Part shown: in pieces, positions 29,301 to 41,484 of the stretch | Position numbering within the stretch: position 1 is the stretch's first letter | Layout: the number at the start of each line of letters is the position of its first letter | Notes under the pieces: generated by a model | Database searches by the model: none | What the model was told of the DNA's origin: nothing | Seen by the model: the letters and a program-made list of their open reading frames with translations, nothing else | Program-made: the position numbers and the translations under genes | Origin: Gonatopus flavifemur | Lineage: Eukaryota > Arthropoda > Insecta > Hymenoptera > Dryinidae | NCBI GenBank assembly: GCA_018340375.1 | Contig: JAFFJZ010000050.1 | Span: 372,001 to 436,000 of the forward strand | Direction of reading: 5' to 3' | Length of the DNA: 64,000 nucleotides

Positions 29301-32300
29301 TAAGTCGATGCTAGATGGTAGCAAAAAATTCCAAGCTGACGCTAGATGGTAGCAAAGAATTTAGAATGGTTGCTTGATGATAGCAAAAAATTCAGAATGG
29401 TTCCTAAATGGCAGCAAAAAGTTCAGAATGGTTGCTAGATGTCAGCAAATAATTCCAAAACGTTCCTAGATGAAAGCAAATAATTCTAAGTCGATGCTAG
29501 ATGGTAGCAAAAAATTCCAAGTCGATGCTAGATGGTAGCAAGGAAATTCAGAATGGTTGCAAGATGATAGCAAAAAATTCCAAGTCGATGCTAGATGGTA
29601 GCAAAAAATTCAGAATGGTTGCTAGATGGTAGCAAATAATTCCAAAACGTTGCTAGATGACAGCAAATAATTCTAAGTCGATGCTAGATGGTAGCAAGAG
29701 ATCCCAAGTCGATGCCAGATGGTAGCAAAGAATTCAGAATGGTTGCTAGATGGTAGCAAATAATACCAGAACGTTGCTAGATGACAGCAAATGATTCCAA
29801 GTCGATGCTAGATGGTAGCACATGATTCGAAAACGTTGCTAGATGACAGCAAATAATTCTAAGTCGATGCTAGATGGTAGCAAAAAATTCCAAGTCGATG
29901 CTAGATGGTAGCAGAAAATTCAGAATGGTTGCTAGAAGATAGCAAAAAATTCCAAGTCGATGTTAGATGGTAGCAAAGAATTCAGAATGGTTGCAAGATG
30001 TCAGCAAATAATTCCAGGACGTTGCTAGATGGTAGCGAAAAATTCCGAGTCGATGCTAGATGGTGGCGGAAATTCCAAAACGTAGCTAGATTACAGCAAA
30101 GAATTCAGAATGGTTGCTAGATGATAGCAAAAAACTCAGAATGGTTCCTGGATGGTAGCAAAAAATTCAGAATGGTTGCTTGATGGTAGCAAATAATTCC
30201 TACACGTTGCTAGATGACAGCAAATAATTCTAAGTCGATGCTAGATGGTAGCAAAGAATTCCAAGCGGATGCTAGATGGTAGCAAAAAATTCCAAGCTGA
30301 TGCTAGATGGTCGCAAAGAATCCAGAATGGTTGCTAGATGATAGCAAAAAATTCAGAATCGTCCCTAGATGGTAGCAAAAAAATCGGAATGGTTGCTAGA
30401 TGGTAGCAAATCATTCCAAAACGTTGCTAGATGACAGCAAATATTTTCAAGTCGATGCTAGATGGTAGAAAAAAATTCCAAGTCGATGCAAGATGGTAGC
30501 AAAAAATTCGGAATGGTTGCTAGATGGTAGCAAATAATTCCAAAACGTTGCTAGATGACAGCAAATAATTCTAAGTCGATGCTAGATGGTATCAAAGAAT
30601 TCAGGATGGTTGCTAGATGGTAGAAAATGATTCCGAAGCGTTGCTAGATGACGGCAAATAATTCTAAGTCGATGCTAGATGGTAGCAAAGAATTCCAAGT
30701 CGATGCCAGATGGTAGCAGGAAATTCAGAATGGTCGCTAGATGAAAGCAAGAAATTCAGAATGGTTCCTAGATGGTAGCAAAAAATTCAGAATGGTTGCT
30801 AGATGGTAGCTAATAATTCCAAAACGTTGCTAGATGACAGCGAATAATTCTGAGTCGATGCTAGATGGTAGCGAGAAATTCCAAGTCGATGCTAGATGGT
30901 AGCAAATAATTCCTAAACGTTGCTAGATGACAGCAAATATTTCCAAGTCGATGCTAGATGGTAGCAAAAGATTCAGAATGGTTGCTAGATGGTAGCAAAT
31001 AATTCCAAAACGTTGCTAGATGACAGCAAATAATCCCAAGTCGATGCTAGATGGTAGCGAGAGATCCCAAGTCGATGCTCGATAGTAGCAAATAATTCCT
31101 AAACGTTGCTAGATGACAGCAAATAAGTCCAAGTCGATGCTAGATGGTAGCAAAAGATTCAGAATGGTTGCTAGATGGTAGCAAATGATTCCAAAACGTT
31201 CCTAGATGACAGCAAATAATTCTGAGTCGATGCCAGATGGTAGCAAAAAATTCCAAGCTGACGCTAGATGGTAGCAAAGAATTCAGAATGCATGCTAGAT
31301 GATAGCGAACAATTCCAAAACGTTCCTAGATGACAGCAAATAATTCTAAGTCGATGCTAGATGGTAGCAAAAGATTCCAAGCTGACGCTACATGGTAGCA
31401 AAGAATTCAGAATGGTTGCTGGATGATAGCAAAAAATTCAGAATGGTTCCTAGATGGTAGCAAAGAATTCAGAATGGTTGCTAGATGGTGACAAATAATT
31501 CCAAAACGTTGCTAGTTGACAGCAAAAGATTCCAAGTCGATGCTAGATGGTAGCAGAAAATTCAGAATGGTTGCTAGATGATAGCGAATAATCCCAAAAC
31601 GTTGCTAGATGACAGCAAATAATTCTAAGTCGATGCTAGATGGGAGCAAAAAATTCCAAGTCAGTTCTAGATGGTATCAAAAAATTCAGGATGGTTGCTA
31701 GATGGTAGCAAATAATTCCAAAACGTTCCTCGATGACAGCAAATAATTCTAAGTCGATGCTAGATGGTAGCAAAGAATTCAGAGGGTTGCTAGATGGTAG
31801 CAAACAATTCCAAAACGTTCCCAGATGACAGCAAATAATTCTAAGTCGACGCTAGATGGTAGCAAAAGATTCCAAGCTGACGCTACATGGTAGCAAAGAA
31901 TTCAGAATGGTTGCTGGATGATAGCAAAAAATTCAGAATGGTTCCTAGATGGTAGCAAAGAATTCAGAATGGTTGCTAGATGGTAGCAAATAATTCCAAA
32001 ACGTTCCTAGATGACAGCAAATAATTCTAAGTCGATGCTAGATGGTAGCAAAAAATTCCAAGCTGACGCCAGATGGTAGCAAATAATTCCTAAACGTTGC
32101 TAGACGACAGCAAAGAATTTCAAGTCGATGCCAGATGGTAGCAGAGAATTCAGAATGGTCGCTAGATGATAGCAAAAAATTCAGAATGGTTCCTAGATGG
32201 TAGCAAAAAATTCAGAATGGTTGCTAGATGGTAGCTAATAATTCCAAAACGTTGCTAGATGACAGCGAATAATTCTAAGTCGATGCTAGATGGTAGCGAG

Positions 32301-35300
32301 AAATTCCAAGTCGATGCTAGATGGTAGCAAATAATTCCTAAACGTTGCTAGATGACAGCAAATATTTCCAAGTCGATGCCAGATGGTAGCAAAAGATTCA
32401 GAATGGTTGCTAGATGGTAGCAAATAATTCCAAAACGTTGCTAGATGACAGCAAATAATTCCAAGTCGATGCTAGATGGTAGCAAGAGATCCCAAGTCGA
32501 TGCTAGATAGTAGCAAATGATTCCTAAACGTTGCTAGATGACAGCAAAAAATTCCAAGTCGATGCCAGATGGTAGCAGAAAATTCAGAATGGTCGCTAGA
32601 TGATAGCAAAAAATTCAGAATGGTTCCAAGATGGTAGCAAAAAATTCAGAATGGTTGCTAGATGGTAGCTAATAATTCCAAAACGTTGCTAGATGACAGC
32701 GAATAATTCTAAGTCGATGCTAGATGGTAGCGAGAAATTCCAAGTCGATGCTAGATGGTAGCAAATAATTCCTAAACGTTGCTAGATGACAGCAAATTTT
32801 TCCAAGTCGATGCTAGATGGTAGCAAAAGATTCAGAATGGTTGCTAGATGGTAGCAAATAATTCCAAAACGTTGCTAGATGACAGCAAATAATTCCAAGT
32901 CGATGCTAGATGGTAGCAAAAAATTCAGAATGGTTGCTAGATGGTAGCTAATAATTCCAAAACGTTGCTAGATGACAGCGAATAATTCTAAGTCGATGCT
33001 AGATGGTAGCGAGAAATTCCAAGTCGATGCTAGATGGTAGCAAAAGATTCAGAATGGTTGCTAGATTGTAGCAAATAATTCCAAAACGTTGCTAGATGAC
33101 AGCAAATAATTCTAAGTCGATGCTAGATGGTAGCGAGAAATTCCAAGTCGATGCTACATGGTAGCAAATAATTCCTAAACGTTGCTAGATGGTAGCGAAT
33201 AATTCCAAAATGTTGCTAGATGACAGCAAATAATTCTAAGTCGATGCTAGATGGTATCAAAAAATTCAGGATGGTTGCTAGATGGTAGCAAATGATTCCG
33301 AAGCGTTGCTAGATGACGGCAAAAAATTCCAAGTCGATGCTAGATGGTAGCAAAAATTCAGAATGGTTGCTAGATGGTAACAAATAATTCCAGAACGTTG
33401 CTAGATGACAGCAAATAATTCTGAGTCGATGCTAGATGGTAGCAAAAAATTCCAAGCTGATGCTAGATGGTAGCAAATAATTCCAAAACGTTGCTAGATG
33501 ACAGCAAATAATTCTAAGTCGATGCTAGATGGTAGCAAGAGATCCCAAGTCGATGCCAGATGGTAGCAAATAATTCCTAAACGTTGCTAGATGACAGCAA
33601 ATAGTTCTCAGTCGATGCTAGATGGTATCAAAAAATTCAGGATGGTTGCTAGATGGTAGCAAATGATTCCGAAGCGTTGCTAGATGACGGCAAAAAATTC
33701 CAAGTCGATGCTAGATGGTAGCAAAAATTCAGAATGGTTGCTAGATGGTAACAAATAATTCCAGAACGTTGCTAGATGACAGCAAATAATTCTGAGTCGA
33801 TGCTAGATGGTAGCAAAAAATTCCAAGCTGATGCTAGATGGTAGCAAATAATTCCAAAACGTTGCTAGATGACAGCAAATAATTCTAAGTCGATGCTAGA
33901 TGGTAGCAAGAGATCCCAAGTCGATGCCAGATGGTAGCAAATAATTCCTAAACGTTGCTAGATGGTAGCGAATAATTCCAAAATGTTGCTAGATGACAGC
34001 AAATAATTCTAAGTCGATGCTAGATGGTATCAAAAAATTCAGGATGGTTGCTAGATGGTAGCAAATGATTCCGAAGCGTTGCTAGATGACGGCAAAAAAT
34101 TCCAAGTCGATGCTAGATGGTAGCAAAAATTCAGAATGGTTGCTAGATGGTAACAAATAATTCCAGAACGTTGCTAGATGACAGCAAATAATTCTGAGTC
34201 GATGCTAGATGGTAGCAAAAAATTCCAAGCTGATGCTAGATGGTAGCAAATAATTCCAAAACGTTGCTAGATGACAGCAAATAATTCTAAGTCGATGCTA
34301 GATGGTAGCAAAAGATTCAGAATGGTTGCTAGATTGTAGCAAATAATTCCAAAACGTTGCTAGATGACAGCAAATAATTCTAAGTCGATGCTAGATGGTA
34401 GCGAGAAATTCCAAGTCGATGCTACATGGTAGCAAATAATTCCTAAACGTTGCTAGATGGTAGCGAATAATTCCAAAATGTTGCTAGATGACAGCAAATA
34501 ATTCTAAGTCGATGCTAGATGGTATCAAAAAATTCAGGATGGTTGCTAGATGGTAGCAAATGATTCCGAAGCGTTGCTAGATGACGGCAAAAAATTCCAA
34601 GTCGATGCTAGATGGTAGCAAAAATTCAGAATGGTTGCTAGATGGTAACAAATAATTCCAGAACGTTGCTAGATGACAGCAAATAATTCTGAGTCGATGC
34701 TAGATGGTAGCAAAAAATTCCAAGCTGATGCTAGATGGTAGCAAATAATTCCAAAACGTTGCTAGATGACAGCAAATAATTCTAAGTCGATGCTAGATGG
34801 TAGCAAGAGATCCCAAGTCGATGCCAGATGGTAGCAAATAATTCCTAAACGTTGCTAGATGACAGCAAATAGTTCTCAGTCGATGCTAGATGGTAGCAAA
34901 AAATTCCAAGTCGATGCTAGATGGTAGCAAGAAAATTCAGAATGGTTGCTAGATGATAGCAAAAAATTCCAAGTCGATGCTAGATGATAGCAGAAAATTC
35001 AGAATGGTTGCTAGATGGTAGCAAATCATTCCAAAACGTTGCTAGATGACAGCAAATAATTCTAAGTCGATGCCAGATGGTAGCAAAAAATTCCAAGCTG
35101 ACGCTAGATGGTAGCAAAGAATTCAGAATGCATGCTAGATGGTAGCAAACAATTCCAAAACGTTCCCAGATGACAGCAAATAATTCTAAGTCGACGCTAG
35201 ATGGTAGCAAAAGATTCCAAGCTGACGCTACATGGTAGCAAAAAATTCAGAATGGTTGCTGGATGATAGCCAAAAATTCAGAATGGTTCCTAGATGGTAG

Positions 35301-37020
35301 CAAAGAATTCAGAATGGTTGCTAGATGGTGACAAATAATTCCAAAACGTTGCTAGATGACAGCAAAAGATTCCAAGTCGATGCTAGATGGTAGCAGAAAA
35401 TTCAGAATGGTTGCTAGATGATAGCGAATAATCCCAAAACGTTGCTAGATGACAGCAAATAATTCTAAGTCGATGCTAGATGGTCGCAAAAAATTCCAAG
35501 TCAGTGCTAGATGGTATCAAAAAATTCAGGATGGTTGCTAGATGGTAGCAAATAATTCCAAAACGTTCCTCGATGACAGCAAATAATTCTAAGTCGATGC
35601 TAGATGGTAGCAAAAAATTCAGAGGGTTGCTAGATGGTAGCAAACAATTCCAAAACGTTCCCAGATGACAGCAAATAATTCTAAGTCGACGCTAGATGGT
35701 AGCAAAAGATTCCAAGCTGACGCTACATGGTAGCAAAGAATTCAGAATGGTTGCTGGATGATAGCAAAAAATTCAGAATGGTTCCTAGATGGTAGCAAAA
35801 AATTCAGAATGGTTGCTAGATGGTAGCAAATAATTCCAAAACGTTCCTAGATGACAGCAAATAATTCTAAGTCGATGCTAGATGGTAGCAAAAAATTCCA
35901 AGCTGACGCCAGATGGTAGCAAATAATTCCTAAACGTTGCTAGACGACAGCAAAGAATTTCAAGTCGATGCCAGATGGTAGCAGAGAATTCAGAATGGTC
36001 GCTAGATGATAGCAAAAAATTCAGAATGGTTCCTAGATGGGAGCAAAAAATTCAGAATGGTTGCTAGATGGTAGCTAATAATTCCAAAACGTTGCTAGAT
36101 GACAGCGAATAATTCTAAGTCGATGCTAGATGGTAGCGAGAAATTCCAAGTCGATGCTAGATGGTAGCAAATAATTCCTAAACGTTGCTAGATGACAGCA
36201 AATATTTCCAAGTCGATGCTAGATGGTAGCAAAAGATTCAGAATGGTTGCTAGATGGTAGCAAATAATTCCAAAACGTTGCTAGATGACAGCAAATAATT
36301 CCAAGTCGATGCTAGATGGTAGCAAGAGATCCCAAGTCGATGGTAGATAGTAGCAAATGATTCCTAAACGTTGCTAGATGACAGCAAAAAATTCTAAGTC
36401 GATGCCAGATGGTAGCAGAAAATTCAGAATGGTCGCTAGATGATAGCAAAAAATTCAGAATGGTTCCTAGATGGTAGCAAAAAATTCAGAATGGTTGCTA
36501 GATGGTAGCTAATAATTCCAAAACGTTGCTAGATGACAGCGAATAATTCTAAGTCGATGCTAGATGGTAGCGAGAAATTCCAAGTCGATGCTAGATGGTA
36601 GCAAATAATTCCTAAACGTTGCTAGATGACAGCAAATTTTTCCAAGTCGATGCTAGATGGTAGCAAAAGATTCAGAATGGTTGCTAGATGGTAGCAAATA
36701 ATTCCAAAACGTTGCTAGATGACAGCAAATAATTCCAAGTCGATGCTAGATGGTAGCAAAAAATTCAGAATGGTTGCTAGATGGTAGCTAATAATTCCAA
36801 AACGTTGCTAGATGACAGCGAATAATTCTAAGTCGATGCTAGATGGTAGCGAGAAATTCCAAGTCGATGCTAGATGGTAGCAAAAGATTCAGAATGGTTG
36901 CTAGATTGTAGCAAATAATTCCAAAACGTTGCTAGATGACAGCAAATAATTCTAAGTCGATGCTAGATGGTAGCGAGAAATTCCAAGTCGATGCTACATG
37001 GTAGCAAATAATTCCTAAAC
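23400..37020. repeat. Satellite region with multi-kilobase block duplications
   Basis: The right third of the array uses its own variants (TAGCTAATAATTCC, TAGCGAGAAATTCC, CAAGAGATCCC). The rare monomer GATGGTGACAAATAATTCC occurs at 23673, 31484 and 35324 in nearly the same flanking order, so a block of one to two kilobases or more is present three times. A shorter ~1.37-kb period is seen for TAGCTAATAATTCC at 24417 and 25786, and at 24853 and 26221. Confidence 0.7.
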
Positions 37021-38283
37021 GTTGCTAGATGGTAGCGAATAATTCCAAAATGTTGCTAGATGACAGCAAATAATTCTAAGTCGATGCTAGATGGTATCAA
37101 AAAATTCAGGATGGTTGCTAGATGGTAGCAAATGATTCCGAAGCGTTGCTAGATGACGGCAAAAAATTCCAAGTCGATGCTAGATGGTAGCAAAAATTCA
37201 GAATGGTTGCTAGATGGTAACAAATAATTCCAGAACGTTGCTAGATGACAGCAAATAATTCTGAGTCGATGCTAGATGGTAGCAAAAAATTCCAAGCTGA
37301 TGCTAGATGGTAGCAAATAATTCCAAAACGTTGCTAGATGACAGCAAATAATTCTAAGTCGATGCTAGATGGTAGCAAGAGATCCCAAGTCGATGCCAGA
37401 TGGTAGCAAATAATTCCTAAACGTTGCTAGATGACAGCAAATAGTTCTCAGTCGATGCTAGATGGTAGCAAAAAATTCCAAGTCGATGCTAGATGGTAGC
37501 AAGAAAATTCAGAATGGTTGCTAGATGATAGCAAAAAATTCCAAGTCGATGCTAGATGATAGCAGAAAATTCAGAATGGTTGCTAGATGGTAGCAAATCA
37601 TTCCAAAACGTTGCTAGATGACAGCAAATAATTCCAAGTCGATGCTAGATGATAGCAAAAAATTCAGAATGGTTGCTAGATGGTCGCAAAAAATTCCAAG
37701 TCGATGCTAGATGGTAGCAAATAATCCCTAAACGTTGCTAGATGACAGCAAATAATTCCAAAACGTAGCTAGATGGTCGCAAAGAATTCCAAGTCGATGC
37801 TACATGGTAGCAAATGATTCCTAAACGTTGCTAGATGACAGCAAATAATTCTAAGTCGGTGCTAGATGGTAGAAAAAAATCTCAAGTCGATGCCAGATGG
37901 TAGCAAAAAATTCAGAGTGGTTGCTAGATGGTAGCAAAAAATTCCAAGTCGATGCTAGATGGTAGCAAATAATCCCTAAACGTGGCTAGATGACAGCAAA
38001 TATTCCTAAGTCGATGCTAGATGGTAGCAAAAAATTCAGAATGGTTGCTAGATGGTCGCAAAAAATTCCAAGTCGATGCTAGATGGTAGCAAATAATTCC
38101 TAAACGTTGCTAGATGACAGCAAATAATTCCGAGTCGATGCTAGATGGTAGCAAAAAATTCCAAGTTGGTGCTAAGTGGTAGCATAAATATCATTCAGGT
38201 TCCTGGATGGTATGGAAATCAGCCCAGAGGTTCCTATACATCAACACAAAAATCTCCCCTGGTGCTATATGATAGCAAAGTAT

Positions 38284-39240
38284 CACAGAGGTTGTCAGAT
38301 TTCAGGATAACAATTTGAGAGGATGCTGCATGATCCATACATGATCCATCAGATACATCTTACACATCCTCTATATGGGTCATGTATGACCCATACATGC
38401 TCAATTCATGAACCTCATCCGGCTCGTATATGTTTCTTACCAAGTCCATCTGATTTATATCTCCCTTCTCAACACAACATGCTTCATATGTGAATCCTAT
38501 CTTCGCGTACTTATCTTCTCAGTATACGATCCAGAGGAGAAAAAAAAATTGGGCTCGAATTTTTTTTTTCCACATATCCTATCTTGCAGCAAAAAGTTAG
38601 CAAAAAATTATGGTGTAGTTCTTCCTGTGCATAGTCCTCACGTTCTCAGTCTATGTTGATTGCTACATACCTTAATCTTAAGCTATCTAACTCGCCGTAT
38701 CTTTGGAACGACCAAAGCAAAAAATTTTTCCCTACGGCAAAAAATGGAACAAAAACAGCTCACAGAGGTTGTCAGATGTCAGGATAACAATCTGAGAGGA
38801 TGCCCCATGATCCATACATGATTCATCAGATACATCTCACACATCCCTTACATGGGTCATGTATGACCCATACATGCTCAATTTATGAACCTCATCCGGC
38901 TCGTATATGTTTTCACCAAATTCATCTGATCTATATCTTTTGTTCCCAACATAACATGCTCCATATGTGAATCCCATTTTCGCATACTTATGTTCTGCGT
39001 ATACGACATAGAGGAAAAAAAAAAAAAATTGGAATCGAAATTTTTTTTTTCACATATCCTATCGTGCAGCAAAAAAATAGCAAAAAATTATGCTGTAGTT
39101 CTTTCTTCGCACAGTGCTTTCGTTCTCAGTCTATGTCGATTGCTAGATACCTTAATCTTAAGCTATCTAACTCGCCGTATCTTTGGAACGGCCAAAGCAA
39201 AAAAATTTTTTCCTACGGCAAAAAATGGCAAAAAAATAGC
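38284..39240. repeat. Two tandem copies of a ~478-bp repeat at the satellite edge
   Basis: Copy 1 begins CACAGAGGTTGTCAG at 38284 and copy 2 with the same word at 38761. Shared landmarks in order are the palindromic GGGTCATGTATGACCC, TGAACCTCATCCGGCTCG, an A-tract followed by an oligo-T tract of nine or more, TCTAACTCGCCGTATC and CCTACGGCAAAAAATGG. Copies differ by substitutions and small indels in the homopolymers. Short open frames on both strands are not conserved between copies, so I see no gene. The A-rich AGCAAAAAATTA segments recall the neighbouring satellite core but may be coincidental. Confidence 0.85.
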
Positions 39241-40177
39241 AAAAAAATACGCATTAACTCCCAGTGCAGTTAGATAAAAATGCCTACATCACTTAATATA
39301 CCTTGAATCCCGATATATATCCCCCATTGTTAGAAACCGATGAACCCATCCAGGAATGAAAATCTTCCGATATCAAATTGATATCGATCACCTCGAAATC
39401 TTGTCGAAATCTAATGGATTGATATCGAAATGATTTGAAATCGACATTGACTTCCTAGCTTGGAAATAAGGACGTGAACGCTGCTTGCGCGGTCACCACT
39501 GCGCTTCCTCCCGCGCCAAACAAAATTCATTTTTGTCTAACCCAATAACAATTACAAATTTTTTCTTGCAGTTTTAGAATCTTGAAAGTGTATATTTTAA
39601 TATGCCTGAAAGAAAATTCAGTAACTGTATGTAGAACACGGTTGAATTTTCATTTGTTTATAAATTCTTCAATAAAAAATGGCAAAAATGCGAAATTAAA
39701 ATGTGTTGTTGTTGTAATTATGAAGAACATATATACATTGATACGTGATTAAATTTTTATCCAAATCCATTCAGTATTTTGCGAGTAATTCATTTTTTCC
39801 CTAGTAAAGACAATAATTTTCAATTAAACATTGTTACTAAACAAATTTGATTTTCAATGTAATATTTGAGGAGTGATATAAGATACCCTTGCACTTGATG
39901 TTCAATTACTTTCCATCGATTTTTATGACCATACTGAAAATCATGGGCCTACTTCACGAATTTTGACTCAACTGCAAAACTATAAAATGAAATAGTTAAA
40001 TTTCCTTTTCAATTCAAAAAGAACATGCATTTGCTTTTCCAAACTATTATTATAATAAATTCAAAGATCACTGAGTATTGAATTACTTTGTGACTACTAT
40101 TTTTACATTCAGTATAATGAAAAGTAACAAAATGCATATCTATAGTAAGTTTGTATGATTGGTACAGGGTTCCATTC
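39241..40177. other. AT-rich stretch without a recognisable gene
   Basis: No open frame of note on either strand. A small local cluster of ATATCGAAAT/GATATC words lies at about 39370-39450. There is one GC-richer patch at 39470-39520. Confidence 0.6.
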
Positions 40178-40179
40178 TA

Positions 40180-40373
40180 CACGGAAAAAATAATTTAGCT
40201 GCAGCAGCTAAGTAGCTAGCACGGACACGAACAGCCATAAAATTAGCTCCTGCAGCTAAATTTTAGCTGTTACCCCAAATAAATTAACCACAAATGCAAA
40301 AAGGAGCTAATTTAATGGCTGTCCGTGTCCGTGCTAGCTACTCAGCTGCTGCAGCTAAATTATTCTTTCCGTG
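40180..40373. mobile_element. Palindromic MITE with TA target-site duplication
   Basis: A 194-bp element with long terminal inverted repeats starting CACGGAAA. The two arms share TAATTTAGCTGCAGCAGCT and GCTAGCACGGACAC-like segments over about 80 bp with few mismatches. It is flanked by TA at 40178-40179 and 40374-40375, as expected for Tc1/mariner-mobilised MITEs. It has no coding capacity. Confidence 0.85.
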
Positions 40374-40551
40374 TATACATAGATTTACTTGCTACGAAAT
40401 TATAACCTCAAATTGAAAAATTGCTACTATGCCAGTTCACTCAATAAATGAATATTCTATTGCTAGTATAAAATTATGTATTTCAAATAACATTCCTTCA
40501 TTTTTGTTATATTTATGACATTTGTAAAGTAAGAATTAAAATTCAACTTAC

Positions 40552-40683
40552 CGAAGAATGATTTGATTCCCGATATTCGTGTTTCAGTAGAAAAAGTAGT
40601 AGTCGGAAATGGGCGGAAAGTTTTTGAAATTTTATTATCGATCAACGATCTAAAATGATTACGAATGAACACATTGAGTACTC
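40552..40683 (-). other. Possible host exon (weak)
   Basis: On the minus strand a 132-nt open segment is bounded by a plausible acceptor (ATATCAG, AG at 40685-40684) and a strong donor (CTTCG then GTAAGT at 40551-40546). The encoded peptide is not one I recognise, and no partner exon is visible nearby. The rest of 40376-40757 is AT-rich with nothing identifiable. A chance donor is just as likely. Confidence 0.12.
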
Positions 40684-40759
40684 CTGATATTCCCAAGCAG
40701 CAACAGAAGTTCAAAGTATATACGAAATAGAAACGTTCGTAGAATGTAAGAATGAGATA

Positions 40760-40858
40760 CCCAAGTAGAAATTTGGTAAGGCCAACGTCGGGGCCTTATG
40801 AGGCGAATAGCTAACCTCATAAGGCCCCGACGTTGGCCTTACCAAATTTCTACTCGGG
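40760..40858. mobile_element. 99-bp near-perfect hairpin MITE, TA flanked
   Basis: Two 44-bp arms match at 43 of 44 positions around an 11-bp loop (CGAATAGCTAA). The ends are CCCAAGTAG and CTACTCGGG, flanked by TA at 40758-40759 and 40859-40860. It interrupts a degenerate repeat: GAAACGTTCGTAGAATG lies to its left and GAACGTTCATAGAATATTC to its right. Confidence 0.85.
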
Positions 40859-40860
40859 TA

Positions 40861-41110
40861 CGAAGAATATATAATGAACGTTCATAGAATATTCTAATGA
40901 GGCTGTTTCAAATATACTTAAAATGTACATAGTACATTCGAAATGTACGATATTCATTCAATCGACGTTTGATTGACGTCCCGTCGTATATTTGATTACA
41001 TACGTTCGATGAATATGCATAGCACCTATGAAACGGTCTCATTGGAATATGCATGGAACATATTTCGAATATTCGAAGAACGTTCATAGTATATTCTGGT
41101 GCTACTCGGG
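40861..41110. repeat. Degenerate inverted repeat / foldback remnant
   Basis: The halves can be folded on each other through words such as ATTCTAATGAGGCTGTTTCA near 40890 and TGAAACGGTCTCATTGGAAT near 41029. It is rich in small palindromes, including ATGAACGTTCAT and TTCGAATATTCGAA. The right end reads CTACTCGGG, like the end of the neighbouring hairpin. No coding capacity. Confidence 0.5.
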
Positions 41111-41225
41111 TTGTGGTAACCATCTTCTTTACCTGGACTTTTGTAACCTGTACGATGATTGATGGATGAATATTTTCTGCCAATCATCGTACAAGTTATA
41201 AAAGACTGATTAACGATTACCACAA
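41111..41225. repeat. Imperfect inverted repeat (MITE-like)
   Basis: TTGTGGTAA at 41111 pairs with TTACCACAA ending at 41225. The inner arms share TGTACGATGATTG and CAATCATCGTACA. Arms are about 48 bp with several indels. No clear target-site duplication. Confidence 0.55.
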
Positions 41226-41257
41226 TATCGGAAGCACCCGTTATAATAGCGTTTCCC

Positions 41258-41469
41258 CATTGAACTCTATACAAACTGGAATGAGCACGCGGTCATTATC
41301 AGAATATGCACCGAGAGAGATATCGTGAGCTTGGGCATGGTGTCCTCCTCAACCAATCACGTTTTGCAAAAAAGGACACCACGCCCAAGCTCACGATATC
41401 TCTCTCTGTGCATATTCTGACAATTGCTGACAATGGGCGTGCTCATTCCAGTTTGTATAGAGTTCAATG
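41258..41469. mobile_element. Non-autonomous DNA element with 8-bp TSD (hAT-like)
   Basis: A 212-bp element with terminal inverted repeats CATTGAACTCTATAC and GTATAGAGTTCAATG and arms of about 90 bp. It is flanked by an exact 8-bp direct repeat CGTTTCCC at 41250-41257 and 41470-41477. An 8-bp TSD is typical of hAT, and also of P and Merlin elements. The terminal bases are compatible with hAT but do not prove it. The small open frames inside are spurious. Confidence 0.85.
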
Positions 41470-41484
41470 CGTTTCCCATTCGCT

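Larger units (their letters stand above)
1..38283. repeat. Megasatellite array, ~31-bp monomer with higher-order structure
   Basis: The whole interval is tandem copies of a ~31-bp monomer whose core reads GCTAGATGGTAGCAAA or GCTAGATGACAGCAAA, followed by a variable tail such as TTCAGAATGGTT, TTCCAAAACGTT, TTCTAAGTCGAT or TTCCAAGCTGAT. About 1,230 monomers fit. Variants often follow one another in a set order (AATGGTT, AAACGTT, AAGTCGAT), giving a 3-4-mer repeat nested in kilobase-scale higher-order repeats. Almost every core is a dyad: TTGCTA or TGCTA, then five bases, then TAGCA(A). The array is truncated by the left edge and decays after about 38160, the last recognisable degenerate monomer lying at about 38261-38283. 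No unrelated insertion interrupts it. Short open frames inside it arise from the periodicity and are not genes. Confidence 0.97.

Noticed and set aside
2795..35210. Leucine/serine-rich minus-strand open frames of 60-76 codons in the satellite (LLPSS-type repeats)
   Set aside because: A 31-bp period cycles through reading frames, so short open frames appear by chance wherever stops are absent; no start context or codon signal supports them.
1..38283. CRISPR array (regular short repeats with spacer-like tails)
   Set aside because: The tails are a handful of recurring variants rather than unique spacers, the repeat itself varies, no cas genes are present and the rest of the window is clearly eukaryotic.
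39110..39116. CACAGTG heptamer as another RSS-like site
   Set aside because: No nonamer at 12 or 23 bp and no recombinase context; a 7-mer is expected by chance in 64 kb.
38408..39277. Short open frames in the 478-bp duplicated repeat
   Set aside because: They differ between the two copies because of homopolymer indels and have no recognisable domain.
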